The notes under the pieces: model-generated | Databases searched by the model: none | Told to the model about the DNA's origin: nothing | Seen by the model: the letters and a program-made list of their open reading frames with translations, nothing else | NCBI RefSeq assembly: GCF_015706575.1 | Contig: NW_024037059.1 | Span: 34,978,129-35,042,128 of the forward strand | DNA from: Patiria miniata | Taxonomy: Eukaryota; Echinodermata; Asteroidea; Valvatida; Asterinidae | Direction of reading: 5' to 3' | DNA: 64,000 nucleotides | In this document: positions 12,000 through 24,100 of the stretch, piece by piece | Layout of the letters: the number at the start of each line of letters is the position of its first letter | Position numbering within the stretch: position 1 is the stretch's first letter | Position numbers and translations under genes: made by a program

Positions 12000-13660
12000 T
12001 TGCCAAAATGAACTGCGAATTGCTGAAATTTACATGTGTCACTGCATTTGACGGACCGATCAATCGACTGACTGAGCAACGAACGACCAACCGAGTGACC
12101 GAGCCGACGATTGACTGAACGACCGACCGACAGAATGGCAAGGAAAGCCTTCATTTACATCAAAACGAATTAACCTTAGGCCAAATACCCTTATGCCAAA
12201 AATGAACAATGTTATACTTGAACACAAACACAAGATCACAAAGTTCTCTCGTGTATCGCCGACTATGAAAACTAAAGCTTTGCCATTTCCGCGATGGTCA
12301 TCGCGGAAATGTGACTTCTTTCTCACCTGGACAACAATGTGTTTAGCCGCAAATATTCCGTCCAGAGAAACCACGGTGCGGTCCAGCGCTCCAGAAATCT
12401 AGACGAGTTTAAAGGCACATAATAGGATCATTTACATAGATCCCAAAAATAAACTTCAGATTTTTCAATCAAAACTCTTACTTAATCGTACTGGTACTCA
12501 ACACCCCAAGACATTATTTCGTCTGGCTTGCTGTCATTTTGAAGAAATCTAGAACTGTTCAGTCACTCCCAAACGGTCTGTCCATTGACCGATTTTTGAT
12601 TCTTGATATAAAAATTTTGCATCTGATTTGTGCTTCTTGGTGTAAAGGCTGTGCATGGTTTTCACAGTTTTCTCGAGAAAAAAAAAAAATCGGTGTTATT
12701 CACTGACTTGCAACTTCAACATGGTAGATTTTGAATATTCTTCTCTCAATCTTGAGCAGTGTTATGACTGGAAACGCACAAAAGCAAATGAACTAACCTT
12801 TATGAAAGGGCGTCTTTAAAAAAATAATACTAACCTTCTGGTTACTCTTCTGTTTAGTTACTCATGATAAAAAAACAGCCAACATAATCCAAAATGTGCT
12901 TTCTCTTCATAAGACCAGTGCTGCAGCTCCCGTTTTAGATGCAGTCAATTGAATGACGTCTCGTGTATCAACAACATTCGGTAGGAATGTTTGCCGAAGA
13001 TGCCACCTGTAGTGCAGTACTGGATAAGCACATTATAGGGTCATGCACGTTGAGGGATTCGATTTCATGTCATTCCTTGGAATGCCAACCTTTACGTTGA
13101 CATTTGTACATGATGACATGCTTCGCGTGCATTCTCAAGGGTTTACACTTACAAACGTACATGTTCAAAATATCTTCGTTCACGTTCTTACATTTTCTTT
13201 TACTTCTTTGTGTGCTCATGTTGTCGAGAGAATATAAAGACGAGTATTCCTTTTATTTAATTTCGTAAAGCACAAACAAGAACATAAGGATATCAAAGTA
13301 GTCCTAACATTTTGCTTCATCATTTTCCTTTGAATAAAATTAATTAAGGCCTACACCTTTAAAAAGAACGCGTCTACAAAGATTCGTTTGCAAAAGAAAA
13401 CTAACTCTGGACTGGCAGAACTTTTAGGCAGTTCCTTTTCCGGAGGGACCTGTATTCTGTTTTCAAAATCATTATCATGTTTCATTGCTATTCACTGAGA
13501 AACGAAGTGCAAAGTGGAGACATTAACATAAATGCGTGTGTCTCTGCAATGCATTCGACCTCACAACCGACCAAACGATCCACGGAGCTGTGGCTGACCA
13601 ACCTACTGACCAACTGACCGACCGAAGGCTCTGGAAGTTTAGGTCTGGGCCGGGTAAGCC
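12000..13660. other. upstream region of the SUSD2-like gene, no gene recognised
   Basis: Contains GAC(C/T)GA-rich low-complexity runs (12053-12135 and 13556-13628) and an 11-bp palindromic pair around 12285-12310 (atttccgcgat / atcgcggaaat). Probable location of a 5' non-coding exon and promoter for the minus-strand gene, but I cannot place them. Confidence 0.35.
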
Positions 13661-13669
13661 TGGTCAGTG

Positions 13670-13785
13670 TAACAGGGACATAGCGGAAGTTCTGTGGCCA
13701 AAGTATTTTTCAACTGGTACTTTGAAACCTCACGGGTGATTTCAGTCAATAGTAATAAGAATCAGCAGGAATGATGTAAATTCAA
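13670..13785 (-). pseudogene. degenerate fragment of a SUSD2-like gene
   Basis: Read on the minus strand, this stretch matches the intact gene around 9840-9930, the segment just before and at the start of the AMOP domain. Shared wording includes the reverse complements of cagggaca, acttctcaac/tttttcaactggtac and ggaaactcc/tgaaacctcacggg. The frame is broken by stops, for example TGA codons where the intact gene reads TCA and TGT. It lies about 3.8 kb from the intact copy, which suggests a decayed neighbour paralogue or a partial duplication. Confidence 0.6.
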
Positions 13786-14082
13786 TATTAGGTTTTGCTA
13801 TTCACCGACGTATAAGCACTGTGTACTCAGTTTGTTAACCCCGATTGAAAGTGACCCAAAAAAAATCACTCAATATTTCTTGTTCCGTTGTATAAGAAAG
13901 CGCTTCGGCGCGAAGTACGCACGACTACCATTCATTTGAATGATGCAAATAGATCGTAATGAGATTAATTAATTTAGTTTCATCGGCCCATTGGGGCAAC
14001 CATAAAAAATCGTGCTGCAAATCTCACTTCCACTTGTCTTCGGGTATTATTACAACAAACTCAAATGTAGTATTGTATATAA

Positions 14083-14670
14083 AGTGCTCATGGTTTATGA
14101 TATTTTAAACAAGGTGTTTGATTTTATACGGGAATTTCGACGAATCAACATAATAAAACACACCAAAAAGATGACTGCTGAATGCTATTGATCCATTTGT
14201 AAAGTTTTTATTTTTCCTTAGACGTTTGTTTAGAGTCATGATATTTTCTTTTTGAAGTTTATGAAGGCAAAAGGGTTTCTTCATTGCTTTCTTGGTTTTA
14301 CAGATAACGTTTTTGACATGTTCGCTTTGGGTTGAACTGATTTTTTTCTTTTTTGAACCACTAGTCGATGTTGTATGCAGCTGTTATTTTCTTCTTCTAG
14401 AATGATAGTAATGAATACTCACAAGCGAAAGGTTCAGCTAATAATATATATATTTCAATAGAGAGTGGAGAATTTAAGTGATTGAGATTGGTGGTTTTTT
14501 TGCAATTCACACGTTGATATGAATAACCGCAAATTTAACATAAACAAAATCACAAATCCTGTATTTAAAACCCTTTTTCTCAACGATTTCAAACAAACAG
14601 TTCAAATTAATAAAACGAAAACATATTTCCGCTTGAGTATTACAGCGCATTAGAATTAAGGGCTTCTAGC
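14083..14670. repeat. right arm of the inverted repeat around the SUSD2-like gene
   Basis: Diverged reverse complement of 6130-6646. It begins gtgctcatggtttatgat and ends around cagcgcattagaatta. No coding content. Confidence 0.65.
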
Positions 14671-15299
14671 ATGGGTGTACTCATATATGCTTGTATTTTC
14701 CTTGTGTTAGTACCCATGAAATGGCGGCGTTTCAGCGCTCCTCAATCGCTGAAATGGCTTGTAGAGCGTGTTAGTCTCGCCAGGCCTTGTTCACTTTTAG
14801 TCTTTGAACGCCTTGGTACTAAACACTGACTCGTCTAGTCACAAACTCGCACATTTGAATTTGAACAATTGTTATCTGTGTGATATACGTGATTGATTAC
14901 AGGGAAGTTGAGGTCAACAATTTACATACATTTGTTTAATAGTCATTAATTCGCAAATATTTTCAATAAATTGTAATGCTTTATACTCCTTCGAAATGGC
15001 CATATTTTCTCCTTGATTAACTGGACCCAATCAGGACACAATAATAAATGCAAAAAATCGGACGTTTAATACAGATGTTGTAGATCCTAAACGTTGTGCC
15101 CGGGCGTGCTGTATTCTCGTAAAATCTCATAGGTTTTGAGGCCAATTACGCTCTATTGTTGAATTACTTTGGTGACTCGAATACAGCATTGCAGGTAAGC
15201 TTGAGATGTCCTTTAAAGCGTGAAGCTGACTATCGACCATATATCGGTTTGCCTTATGCCGCTTGCAAAACGCACGGAGGGCTATACGTGAGGAAGTAT

Positions 15300-16060
15300 A
15301 ATGTGCACTATACTCTTATTTTATAAAACAAACGTTGTTGAACATGTGGTCCAATGAATCCGTGCCGTACACTTCATGTTATGCCATAAAAACCCATTTG
15401 AGCATCATGATAATTACATTTGTAGAAACACCACTGGTTTCATGTGTTTGGGCAATACGTGTGGTTGTGCTTGGTGAATTCCAAAGGCATGGACTGTGCA
15501 TATTAATAATAGAAAGTAAGCAGACCAATACACGACGTCTTCCTTTTTGCGAGTCACAAAGCGATTTGAGACTATTTGTACTGCCCGAGTAATTGTCAGA
15601 GGAAATTCGGAGAAAGTTTGTCCTAAAGTACAACAAAAATGTTAACGTTTTAACAAGATAGCTACACGCCTAGAGGTATGAATCGTGATTCACTACCATA
15701 TGGTTAAGTTTCAGATTTGAAATTCGGGAAATAATTTTTTTCAGGAAAGTTAACACGCATTGGTTTGTGTCTCACAATCGGGAAGAAGTCCAGCATTTAA
15801 GGGCAAGATTGATCCCACCTGTTACGGCCGTATTTGTACCAAACTTCTTCTGAAAACTGAGCAGATAGATGTGGTAGTTGAGAGCTGGTCCTAAAGCGAG
15901 TGCAAACTGCAGGGAGGTGAGCACGACGACTATCCAGCCCCACCAATCACGCAGACATCTCGAACTTAAAATAAGAACTTAATTGTCAATTACCGGTCTA
16001 TTGACGAAATTCATCTTAAATGTGTTTAAGGTAGCGGATAAGCATAGCTTTAACACCAGT
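15300..16060 (-). pseudogene. inverted, truncated transporter copy (upstream region, exon 1, part of intron 1)
   Basis: On the minus strand, 15965-15800 reproduces exon 1 of the MFS transporter, including LRDWWGW and the GTNTA(V/I)TG end with a GT donor. It lacks two bases near the start (ttcgaga for ttgccgaga), so the MKLPR start is gone. Downstream, 15660-15300 matches intron 1 of both intact copies, and upstream, 15970-16060 matches the promoter side (compare 52225-52320). No exons 2-6 follow. A further 27-bp scrap of the exon 1 start lies inverted at 16432-16465. This is a dead partial third paralogue in head-to-head orientation with copy A. Confidence 0.75.
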
Positions 16061-18116
16061 GGCGGCGATAGGGGGCCATGGAGGCATCCCCCCCCCCCTT
16101 CCAAGTTCTTTCCTTTCCCCCACCCAAGTTTGCCCCCCCCCCCTAGTTTTCCCCTAACACTAATATCTACAAGTAGATTAATAATGTTTATTTTCTTCGC
16201 TGTTAAGATTCATAAAATTTGGGGGCAATGAAAGCATTAAAACATTGATACTTAAGACAAAACACGCCACACATGCATTTCTACAGCCGTAGATAGTGTG
16301 CAGCCAACGTCTTTATACATTTGTTATACATTTTGTTAGTGTTACACCATACTGCGGTTTCTTATGTTTCTCATTCATAAAAACGACTAGACCTCTAGGT
16401 TGCTCTAGCGGCTTATTTCCGGACTATTGACAATGGTAATCACGCAAACATCTCGGCAACTTCCACTATTATCCAACCAAAACCCTCGACCATATGTGAA
16501 CAACAATTTGTGCAATAAACCACGGACCCTCTGAGAAGCGCTACAGCGTGGGGCCCCTACCTTGTGTACACAGCACACACATTCCTTGCGTAACAGGTCA
16601 AATGAACTGGACCATTTTACACAATGGGGGGGGTTGGATTCTAGCTGCTGTGCACAGTATGGAAAATACATGTACCAGTACACAATACAAGATTTTGGGG
16701 TTAAAAACTGTTCAGCTAAATGAAGTTTTATTGTACAAGTACTCATGTTTTCCTCAGCACATTAACAATGGTATAAATACAAGATTTGATAAGCAAAATG
16801 TTATATGCATATAGACTGTACTATAAGGGCGAGATAACACAACCATGCTCAAACACACCCCTCCAGGGATTGATGCTGTGCTCCAACAAGCATCAACTGC
16901 AAACGAGACTTGTTTTGCCGATATCCAGATAATGTTATGAAAATAACAGGGTTGATTCTGGGCTCGTTGAAAAAAACACAAGGAGCGTCGAGAACCGAGA
17001 GTAGGCAACCATAAAAACAGCGTGCTGCAAATGTCACTTCCAATCAGTGCTTGGGTCTTATCCTAATACAAACAACTAAACTAAGTGATCTCTTGCATTA
17101 TCGCGAGACCATGTAATAATGCATGATGTGAGACATAAAACTTTAATTGTCAAGGAGTTCATTGTCCAGTCCTCATTAATACGGCTCTCTATGCAAGGGA
17201 CCTTTACACCCGAGAAAATTGAGCTAGAATAAACAAATCCCTCATATTTTATGTATCACCTGATTACTTTGTTAACCACGATACCAAAGCCAAACATCGG
17301 TAGACTAGGATTGGAACGAGACTTGATTTTGATTGTATTTAATGCCAGCGTAACAAACTTTTAAAATTTGTTGAACAAACCTGAAAATGAAATTTTCAAA
17401 TCTCATATCATCTAGGTGTTTTAGGGTGATTTTTCTGAATCATTAATTAGAACCATTGTCAATTGACTCTGTAACAGACATTACACTTCCTTCCATAACG
17501 CAGGAATTGCCCAAATATAGTCAGTCCCTGATGACAAGAGCCGTAATGTAAGGTCGCTGCGGCATTAAAGATCGTTGTTTCAACAAGATGAATCAAATCC
17601 AGCCTTGGGAATTTCGGCAGCTCTAACCAGAAAATTCCGAGCTGACGTCACGCGCGCTGTATTCAAGCTAATGCACCCGCGCGCGTGAGATATGCCAGGA
17701 GTTTCATGGGTGGCACTGCCGAAGTTCCCATGAGTGGATTGATTACATTGTAGATGGCTATCTTTACCGTCGAGGCGGTTTTACCGCACTGGTCTGTGAG
17801 CGGCTGGATTAGGGAAATCAGTCTTGAAAAAAGACTATCGTTTAGCCTGTTTCCTAATTCGCGAAGTACAAGCGTTGTATGGGTACGGGACTATAACGAT
17901 TTACGAATTCGGTGAATAGACAGATGGATGACATGGTGAATTGTCCTGAGGCTGTTTTGGACGGAAAGGATTCAAAAGCCTGTAGTGCGACTTCGATTAC
18001 TGACTCATTAATGTATCAGTCTGGTAGCGGCGGCGTACGGGTCGGTTCGGAAGACTAGACTTGTATGAAAAAAGCACCTGCTGATCGATTTTTTTTTATA
18101 TATGTAACACTTCTTC
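16061..18116. other. region upstream of transporter copy A
   Basis: Starts with accagtggcggcga and C-rich DNA like one end of a hAT-type repeat, without a visible right end. About 17830-18116 matches the upstream regions at 51105 and 51895 (for example cctaattcgcgaagta), so the promoter of copy A probably lies here. No other gene recognised. Confidence 0.4.
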
Positions 18117-21100
18117 ATGAAGTTGCCGAGATGTTTGCGTGATTGGTGGGGCTGGACAGTCGTCGTGCTCGCCTCCCTGCAGCTTGCGCTGGCTTTAGGA
18201 CCAGCATTTAACTACCACATCTACCTGCTCAGTTTTCAGAAGGAGTTCGGAACAAATACGGCAATTACAGGTGGGATCAATCGTGTGCTCTAAATACTGG
18301 ACTTCTTGTATGTGTATGTGAGACACACGGCGATCGTGTAGTGTAGGGCCCCTGTTTTGTTTTGAACAAGTTAGAGTCAAAAATGTTTTTTATTGCTCAA
18401 AAATCACCTTTACAATCAAATGCAGACTTTTTTCAATTCCACTGACACCCATTTTGCAATTTTGAACGGTTTCTTGGGGTAGAAATCATGATTATTCTGC
18501 GCGGTTTGTGCCTTGCGGTTCATCGCGCCGTGCGTGCTCACGGTACATCGCGCGCCGGTGATCACCATCTTTCATGACATGTCTATGATATTCCGCCATA
18601 GCCCATGGTGGAAGCTTTAATTGACCCGAAACCCCGAAAGCAATAACATTGTCAATCAGCATGACAATGGTCAGGCAAAGTTGTTTTTGCTTGCCAGAAT
18701 TTTTTTCATCCGATCCTTCAATAGGGGCAAATGTTCATACCTTTTACTCATAGTTTTTTCTTTTCATTGAACAGTTTCACTGACGTTGCTAGCATTCTGT
18801 ACTCAACATTAACAAATAGCAAGGTGAACACACATCCCCAACCTAATAGGGGTGGGACGGGTTTTCATTGAAACTAGTCAATCCCGTGCCTTATGCCAAT
18901 TCCAGTGTAGTTTCGTTTTAATAAAAAAAAACTATCCATGGTGTACCCTCTGCAAGTTTCTCCTTATAAAAACTCAGTAGACCGATAAATTCTTGCCTAG
19001 CCCATTGGTCTTTTATAGGTCTTTTATATTTACCATTCCCTGTAACAAACAAATAACACTGCAAATATATCGAGAGCTACATCGTTTGGTGAGTTAGAAC
19101 TATGTGAATATTTTTTATGAACAGAAATTCATCCGCTTCCAGTGGAACCATTTGTTTTGACTTGAACCAAAAAAACATCCTTTCGGGTTTTATAAGTTTC
19201 AGTATACTTCAGTATATTTCATCACAATACATCCAGAATCCAACATTTTCCGGGGCCTTAAAGCGGGCCCCTGGCCATGTGGCCCCACGCCGTAAGGGCT
19301 CGGAAAATAAAACAAAACATACAAATGTAAGAAAGCAGCCTTGCAACAATAATATTTACATGCAATGTCATGCATCTTTTTCCAGAATTAAATGGAACCA
19401 AAAATGGAGATAAAGATACAGGGTTCTTCTTTTTTTCAGTACAGTTAAACGTTTTAAGAGCAACAGTATATTCTAAACAAAATAATGAAATAAATTGTCT
19501 TTATAATCTCAAAAAAACTTTTGCTAAAAAAGTCAAATGAAAGTGGCCAGGAATCGCCTCAGATTGCACCGTACCACAGAGCATCCATATTCCAAATTAA
19601 GCCACGCCGTAGAGGGCTTTGCACTCCGCTTTCGCATTGATTTTGTCCTTCCTTTAGAAATTCCAGCACTCCCTGGAAAAAAGTTTGTTCCCTCAAAACA
19701 TCAAAACCCTGCCCTCTATCTATGACATACCTGTTTATGGAGAATGTCGCCAACTAGTTTGGTCGGTCTAACAATTTTAAAGTGGAATTTGTTCCCTTAT
19801 AGGAACCGGGCCCTACACTACACGATCGCCAGACACACCAAGTGCGTGTTAATTTTCTAAAGCTTATATTTCCCGGACTTCAAATCTAGACGTTTTCCCA
19901 TATTTACTGTGGAAATCACCAATGGGTAGGACATCGCAATCCCTACCGTGGACGTCTAGCTATCTTGTTAAAATGTTAAAAAAAAAGCCATCGCTTTGTG
20001 ACAAAAAGGAAGAAGCCATGTATTGGCCTATAGTAAATGTACACTCCATACCTTTGGAATTTAACATTAACAAGAAGACATATTGTCACAATACACACAA
20101 AACAATTGCTGTTTTTACTACCAGAATAACTGTTCATGGTGGAACGTGTACGGCACAGACTCGTTGGACTATGTACATTGTACATCAGTACTTGTGCGAC
20201 ATGGTACATGTATTGTTATACGGCGACCCAAGGAGGCCGATTGTTAGTTGGGAGGATTTATCAAAAAATACATGGATGTTGATCACAAAATAACACACCA
20301 AGGGGCACGTTATAAAAGAATATCAGAAAAATAGAAACCGGGGGAGATCATGCCAATATGAATAATATAGGTTTTGTTTAAATGGCTAGTTGCTAACAGA
20401 GCTAAGAATTCGGATTGGGGACCACTACGATGGGACACCGTAGTCTGCTAGTAGGCAAGGTAAAAATTACTCTGGGTGCAAGGGTAAAGAAAATTGGACG
20501 ATGCTCACAAGACTATGCAGACCACTGGACCCTTTGGTGTGAAGTAATGGTGGTGGTGATGGTGCAAAGTTAGAGCCTTTCACAAGGCCAAACTAAACTA
20601 GGCTCCCTCCTTCAGCCATACACATGCGTAGAAAATAAGGAACCGAAATGCATTATTTTGCAAGCGCCATAAGGCAAAACGATTGTTGACTGAGTCAGCA
20701 TTATATAACGTTATGTCTAAAACAAGATAAGTTTGCGTTAGCACCATGTGAATAAATCTCTTTTGTGAGTATGTGTGGTTCTGAAAAGAACCGGATTCCA
20801 ACGATGATGCGATGTTATAAGGATGGGTGCGGTGAGGCGTGAGAAGGATGCAAACTGGTGAAACTCGAAACCGGTGAAGCTGAGAAGCCGAGAAGGATGC
20901 AAGTTGACTGAAGAATGATGGATGATCACTGGAGCGTGTCAGTACACAGTGAGGGGGCAAAGGGGAAGGAGCTCAGGGTATAGGTGACCCATAGCTGAAA
21001 ACTGAACCTAAGTTGTCCTAGGGTATAGGAGACCCATCGGACTTGGACTTGAGGATGGGGCGCAAGATGTCGCTGATGTAGAAACCGATGTTTTGGGGAA

Positions 21101-24100
21101 GAGTGTTATGCTTGATGATCTCGATGGCTTCTCTGATGCGTCGGGGGTACCAGCGGTCGATTCCAGTGAGTAGTTCTGCTTGGCTCCAGTTGATCGGGTG
21201 GTCCTCGGTGTAAGAGTGTTTGACGATGGAAGATTTCTCGAAGTCTCCCTTCCTGCCATGGGCTTTGTGTTCATTGAGTCTGGTGGGGAGGTCCCTGCCA
21301 GTCTTGCCGATATACACTTTGCCACATTGACATGGAATCTTGTACACCCCTGGTCTGCATTCTGGGTCACACCGATCCTTGTGTGACGTCAGCATGCAGC
21401 GCATACTGTTCGAAACGTTGAGTCCCTTCGGTTCTTTTCAGAACCACACATACCCACAAAAGAGATTTATTCACATGGTGCTACCGCAAACTTATCTTGT
21501 CTTAGTATCTTTCCACCATGCAAACCTTCAAATCTCATCTAACGTTATGTCTAGCATATTTTGCATTAGATGCAGCACGAATCATAGCCCTAAATGCAAG
21601 GCTGTGTGTCCTGTACCAGAGTGCAGACAAGCTGGTACAGGACTAGCCCGACTGCGTCTGGCCGTACAGTACTATCGCAAGCTCTGTAGTACGGCCAGAC
21701 GCCCAATGCTTCCAAAAAGACTGAATTTTTTTGGCCGCTGATGTAGCGATTTTGCTACAGATTTCGATCGTGATTATCTTTTCATCCAGGACCAAAATGT
21801 CCAAAGTTAAGGTTCTTAGTCGTAGAGCAACTCATGCCTTTTCGAAAAAAACGTTCTTTGGTCTCAATATTTTCATCCATCTGGCCAAAAGACGACTTTC
21901 AGTCATCATCTTCCACAAATATCGTCCCGAAAATGCTCCCCCATGCGATTTCAAAATGGCGGCCGCGCTGTAATGTATGCATTATGCGAGCGCGCTTGGG
22001 CAAGATAATGAATATGCATCATAGTTTATGACGTTTGTCGGACACTCGGCGCGGCTGGCAATACAAACACGAGGTCATGATCTAAATAATGCATATGCAC
22101 CGCACTGACTGTCTCGCTTACTCAGGAAAGGAGTCTTCAAAATAATGTGTAAGTATATTGGTGAAAATAAGTGATTTGGGATAATTTTGTCAAGTCCCGA
22201 GTCACGCAGGTTGAGTCTGGGTCCAAGTCCGAGTACGCAGGGTCGAGTCCAAGTCCGAGTCATTTGTCATCGTGACTCAAGTCCCGTGCAGTCCTGGTCG
22301 AGGAAAATGGAACTCGAGTCACAAATGATATAACTCTGCAAATTTGCAACTGTTCCTGGTTGGATCTTCAGAGATATTCTGCACCAATGTAACAACGTTT
22401 CAGCAGCATAACTAAGGGGGCATGGTGGCAGGCGCTCTTCGTCCCCCCCCCCCGGCATGTGTCCCTAAAAGGCATTGAGTGGCCCTCCAGGAAATTCGGC
22501 CGAGTAACTTCCCCCCTGCAAATTGGATCCCCTTTACGCCTCTATCACTTCTGCACATGGTTGGGGTGGGGCGGAAAGTGAATTTCAATAAAAGTCAGGG
22601 GAATAATAGTCCTTGGTGAGTAAATAACAGAAATGTAGTATGTCACGAGCCAATATGGCCCATCAGGCAGGGGGGTTATCGACGGTAATGACATGATGGG
22701 GGTGCCAATCCATCGCAGGTTATTCCTCAGGTAATGCCGTTACCCATTTACACTCTTGGGTGGAGATAAAAGGTACACAACATATGGCCAACAGCTGGAT
22801 TCGAACCCCTAACCATCTGATCATGAGACACGAGCCCTATTAAGGCTACACTCCTACAGACTGAGTGGTCCTGGCAAGAGTTGAACCGGACTCATTAAAT
22901 ATGCAAGGTGAGAAACCACTAAAATACTCCTTAAACTGGTATGAATTGTCAACATATATAATATCCCTTCCAAACAGGATGGGTGGGTTGCGTGGCTCAC
23001 TCCCTTATGTGCCTCGGAAGCATACCAGCAGACGCCCTCATTCGGCGGTTGAGCCCACGGACGGTCATTCTGGTGGGAGTGTTGCTGAACTGCGGGGGGT
23101 TCTTCGCTACCGCCTTCGTGCCGTCACTGGGATACGCGTTCCTGACGTACGGGGTGGCCGTGGGGCTTGGCACCAGCTTCATTCTTCAAGCCGGGTTCAC
23201 ACTGATTCTGCTATGGTTCCCGACACGGTACTGCGCACGGGCATCCTCCATCATCGTGATTGGTACACCGTGTGGTAGGTCGTGAATCTACTATTGTTAT
23301 TAAAATGCTATAATTTACAGAATGCATAGTAATTTACAATAACTTATAGTGTTTTATAGTAATTCTGTCTGTCACATGAATTTGTGCAGAAATATACCAT
23401 GATATTGCTAATATAGAAAAGCAAGCTGTACAAACATACCAAAGAGTTATAGGAGAAAATGCCATAAATGAAGAGCTATACGAAAAGCTTGTCATAAAAT
23501 GAAGAGTTGTACAAAGCCATACAATAGATTAAGAGATGTTCAAAAACCAAACCATAAAGTAAAGAGCTGTGCAAAGCATTCATGAAATGAAGAGCCATAC
23601 AAAAAAACTTTACCATAGAACAAAGAGGTATACCAAACACCATACCATATCCCAACCTCGTTCCCGTGTTTTACAACACTCACTAGCTGCTCTTTTTTAT
23701 TGTCTCGTGGTTGAATGAAGTATATGGAAGGAGGCTAAATGTTGCCATCTCTTATCATAGGTACGTTAATCTCCGGACCAGTACTCAACACGTTGATATC
23801 GGCATACGGCTGGCGTCACGCCTTCATGATGGCATCTAGTGTCATCTTCATCATCAGTTTCTTAGCCGGACTCTTCATGACTACTCCCCCGCCTGTGCCA
23901 GACTTGAAACTCCGGGAGGCCGATATGGGTTCACCAGAAACGGAGCTGCAACCTATTGGGTTGCACCCGGACGACAAACTCCAAGAGATCGGTGAGATGA
24001 AGGATGGCTCGCCATCACCAACCCCGGCTTCGGTCCCATTCTACCGGCAACTAGCACCCTGGCTCATGGCCATAGGAGTCGCTGTCGGAACTGCGGCGTG

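Noticed and set aside
16057-16165. Complete hAT element starting cagtggcggcga
   Set aside because: Only one end is visible and no target duplication was found.
22799-22860. tRNA gene suggested by perfect B box
   Set aside because: No complete cloverleaf and a SINE body follows; same for 58340-58405, 27220-27262 and 63450-63510.
22865-23278. 137-codon frame over transporter exon 2
   Set aside because: Wrong frame; the phase-1 exon 22978-23274 joins exon 1 and exon 3 correctly.
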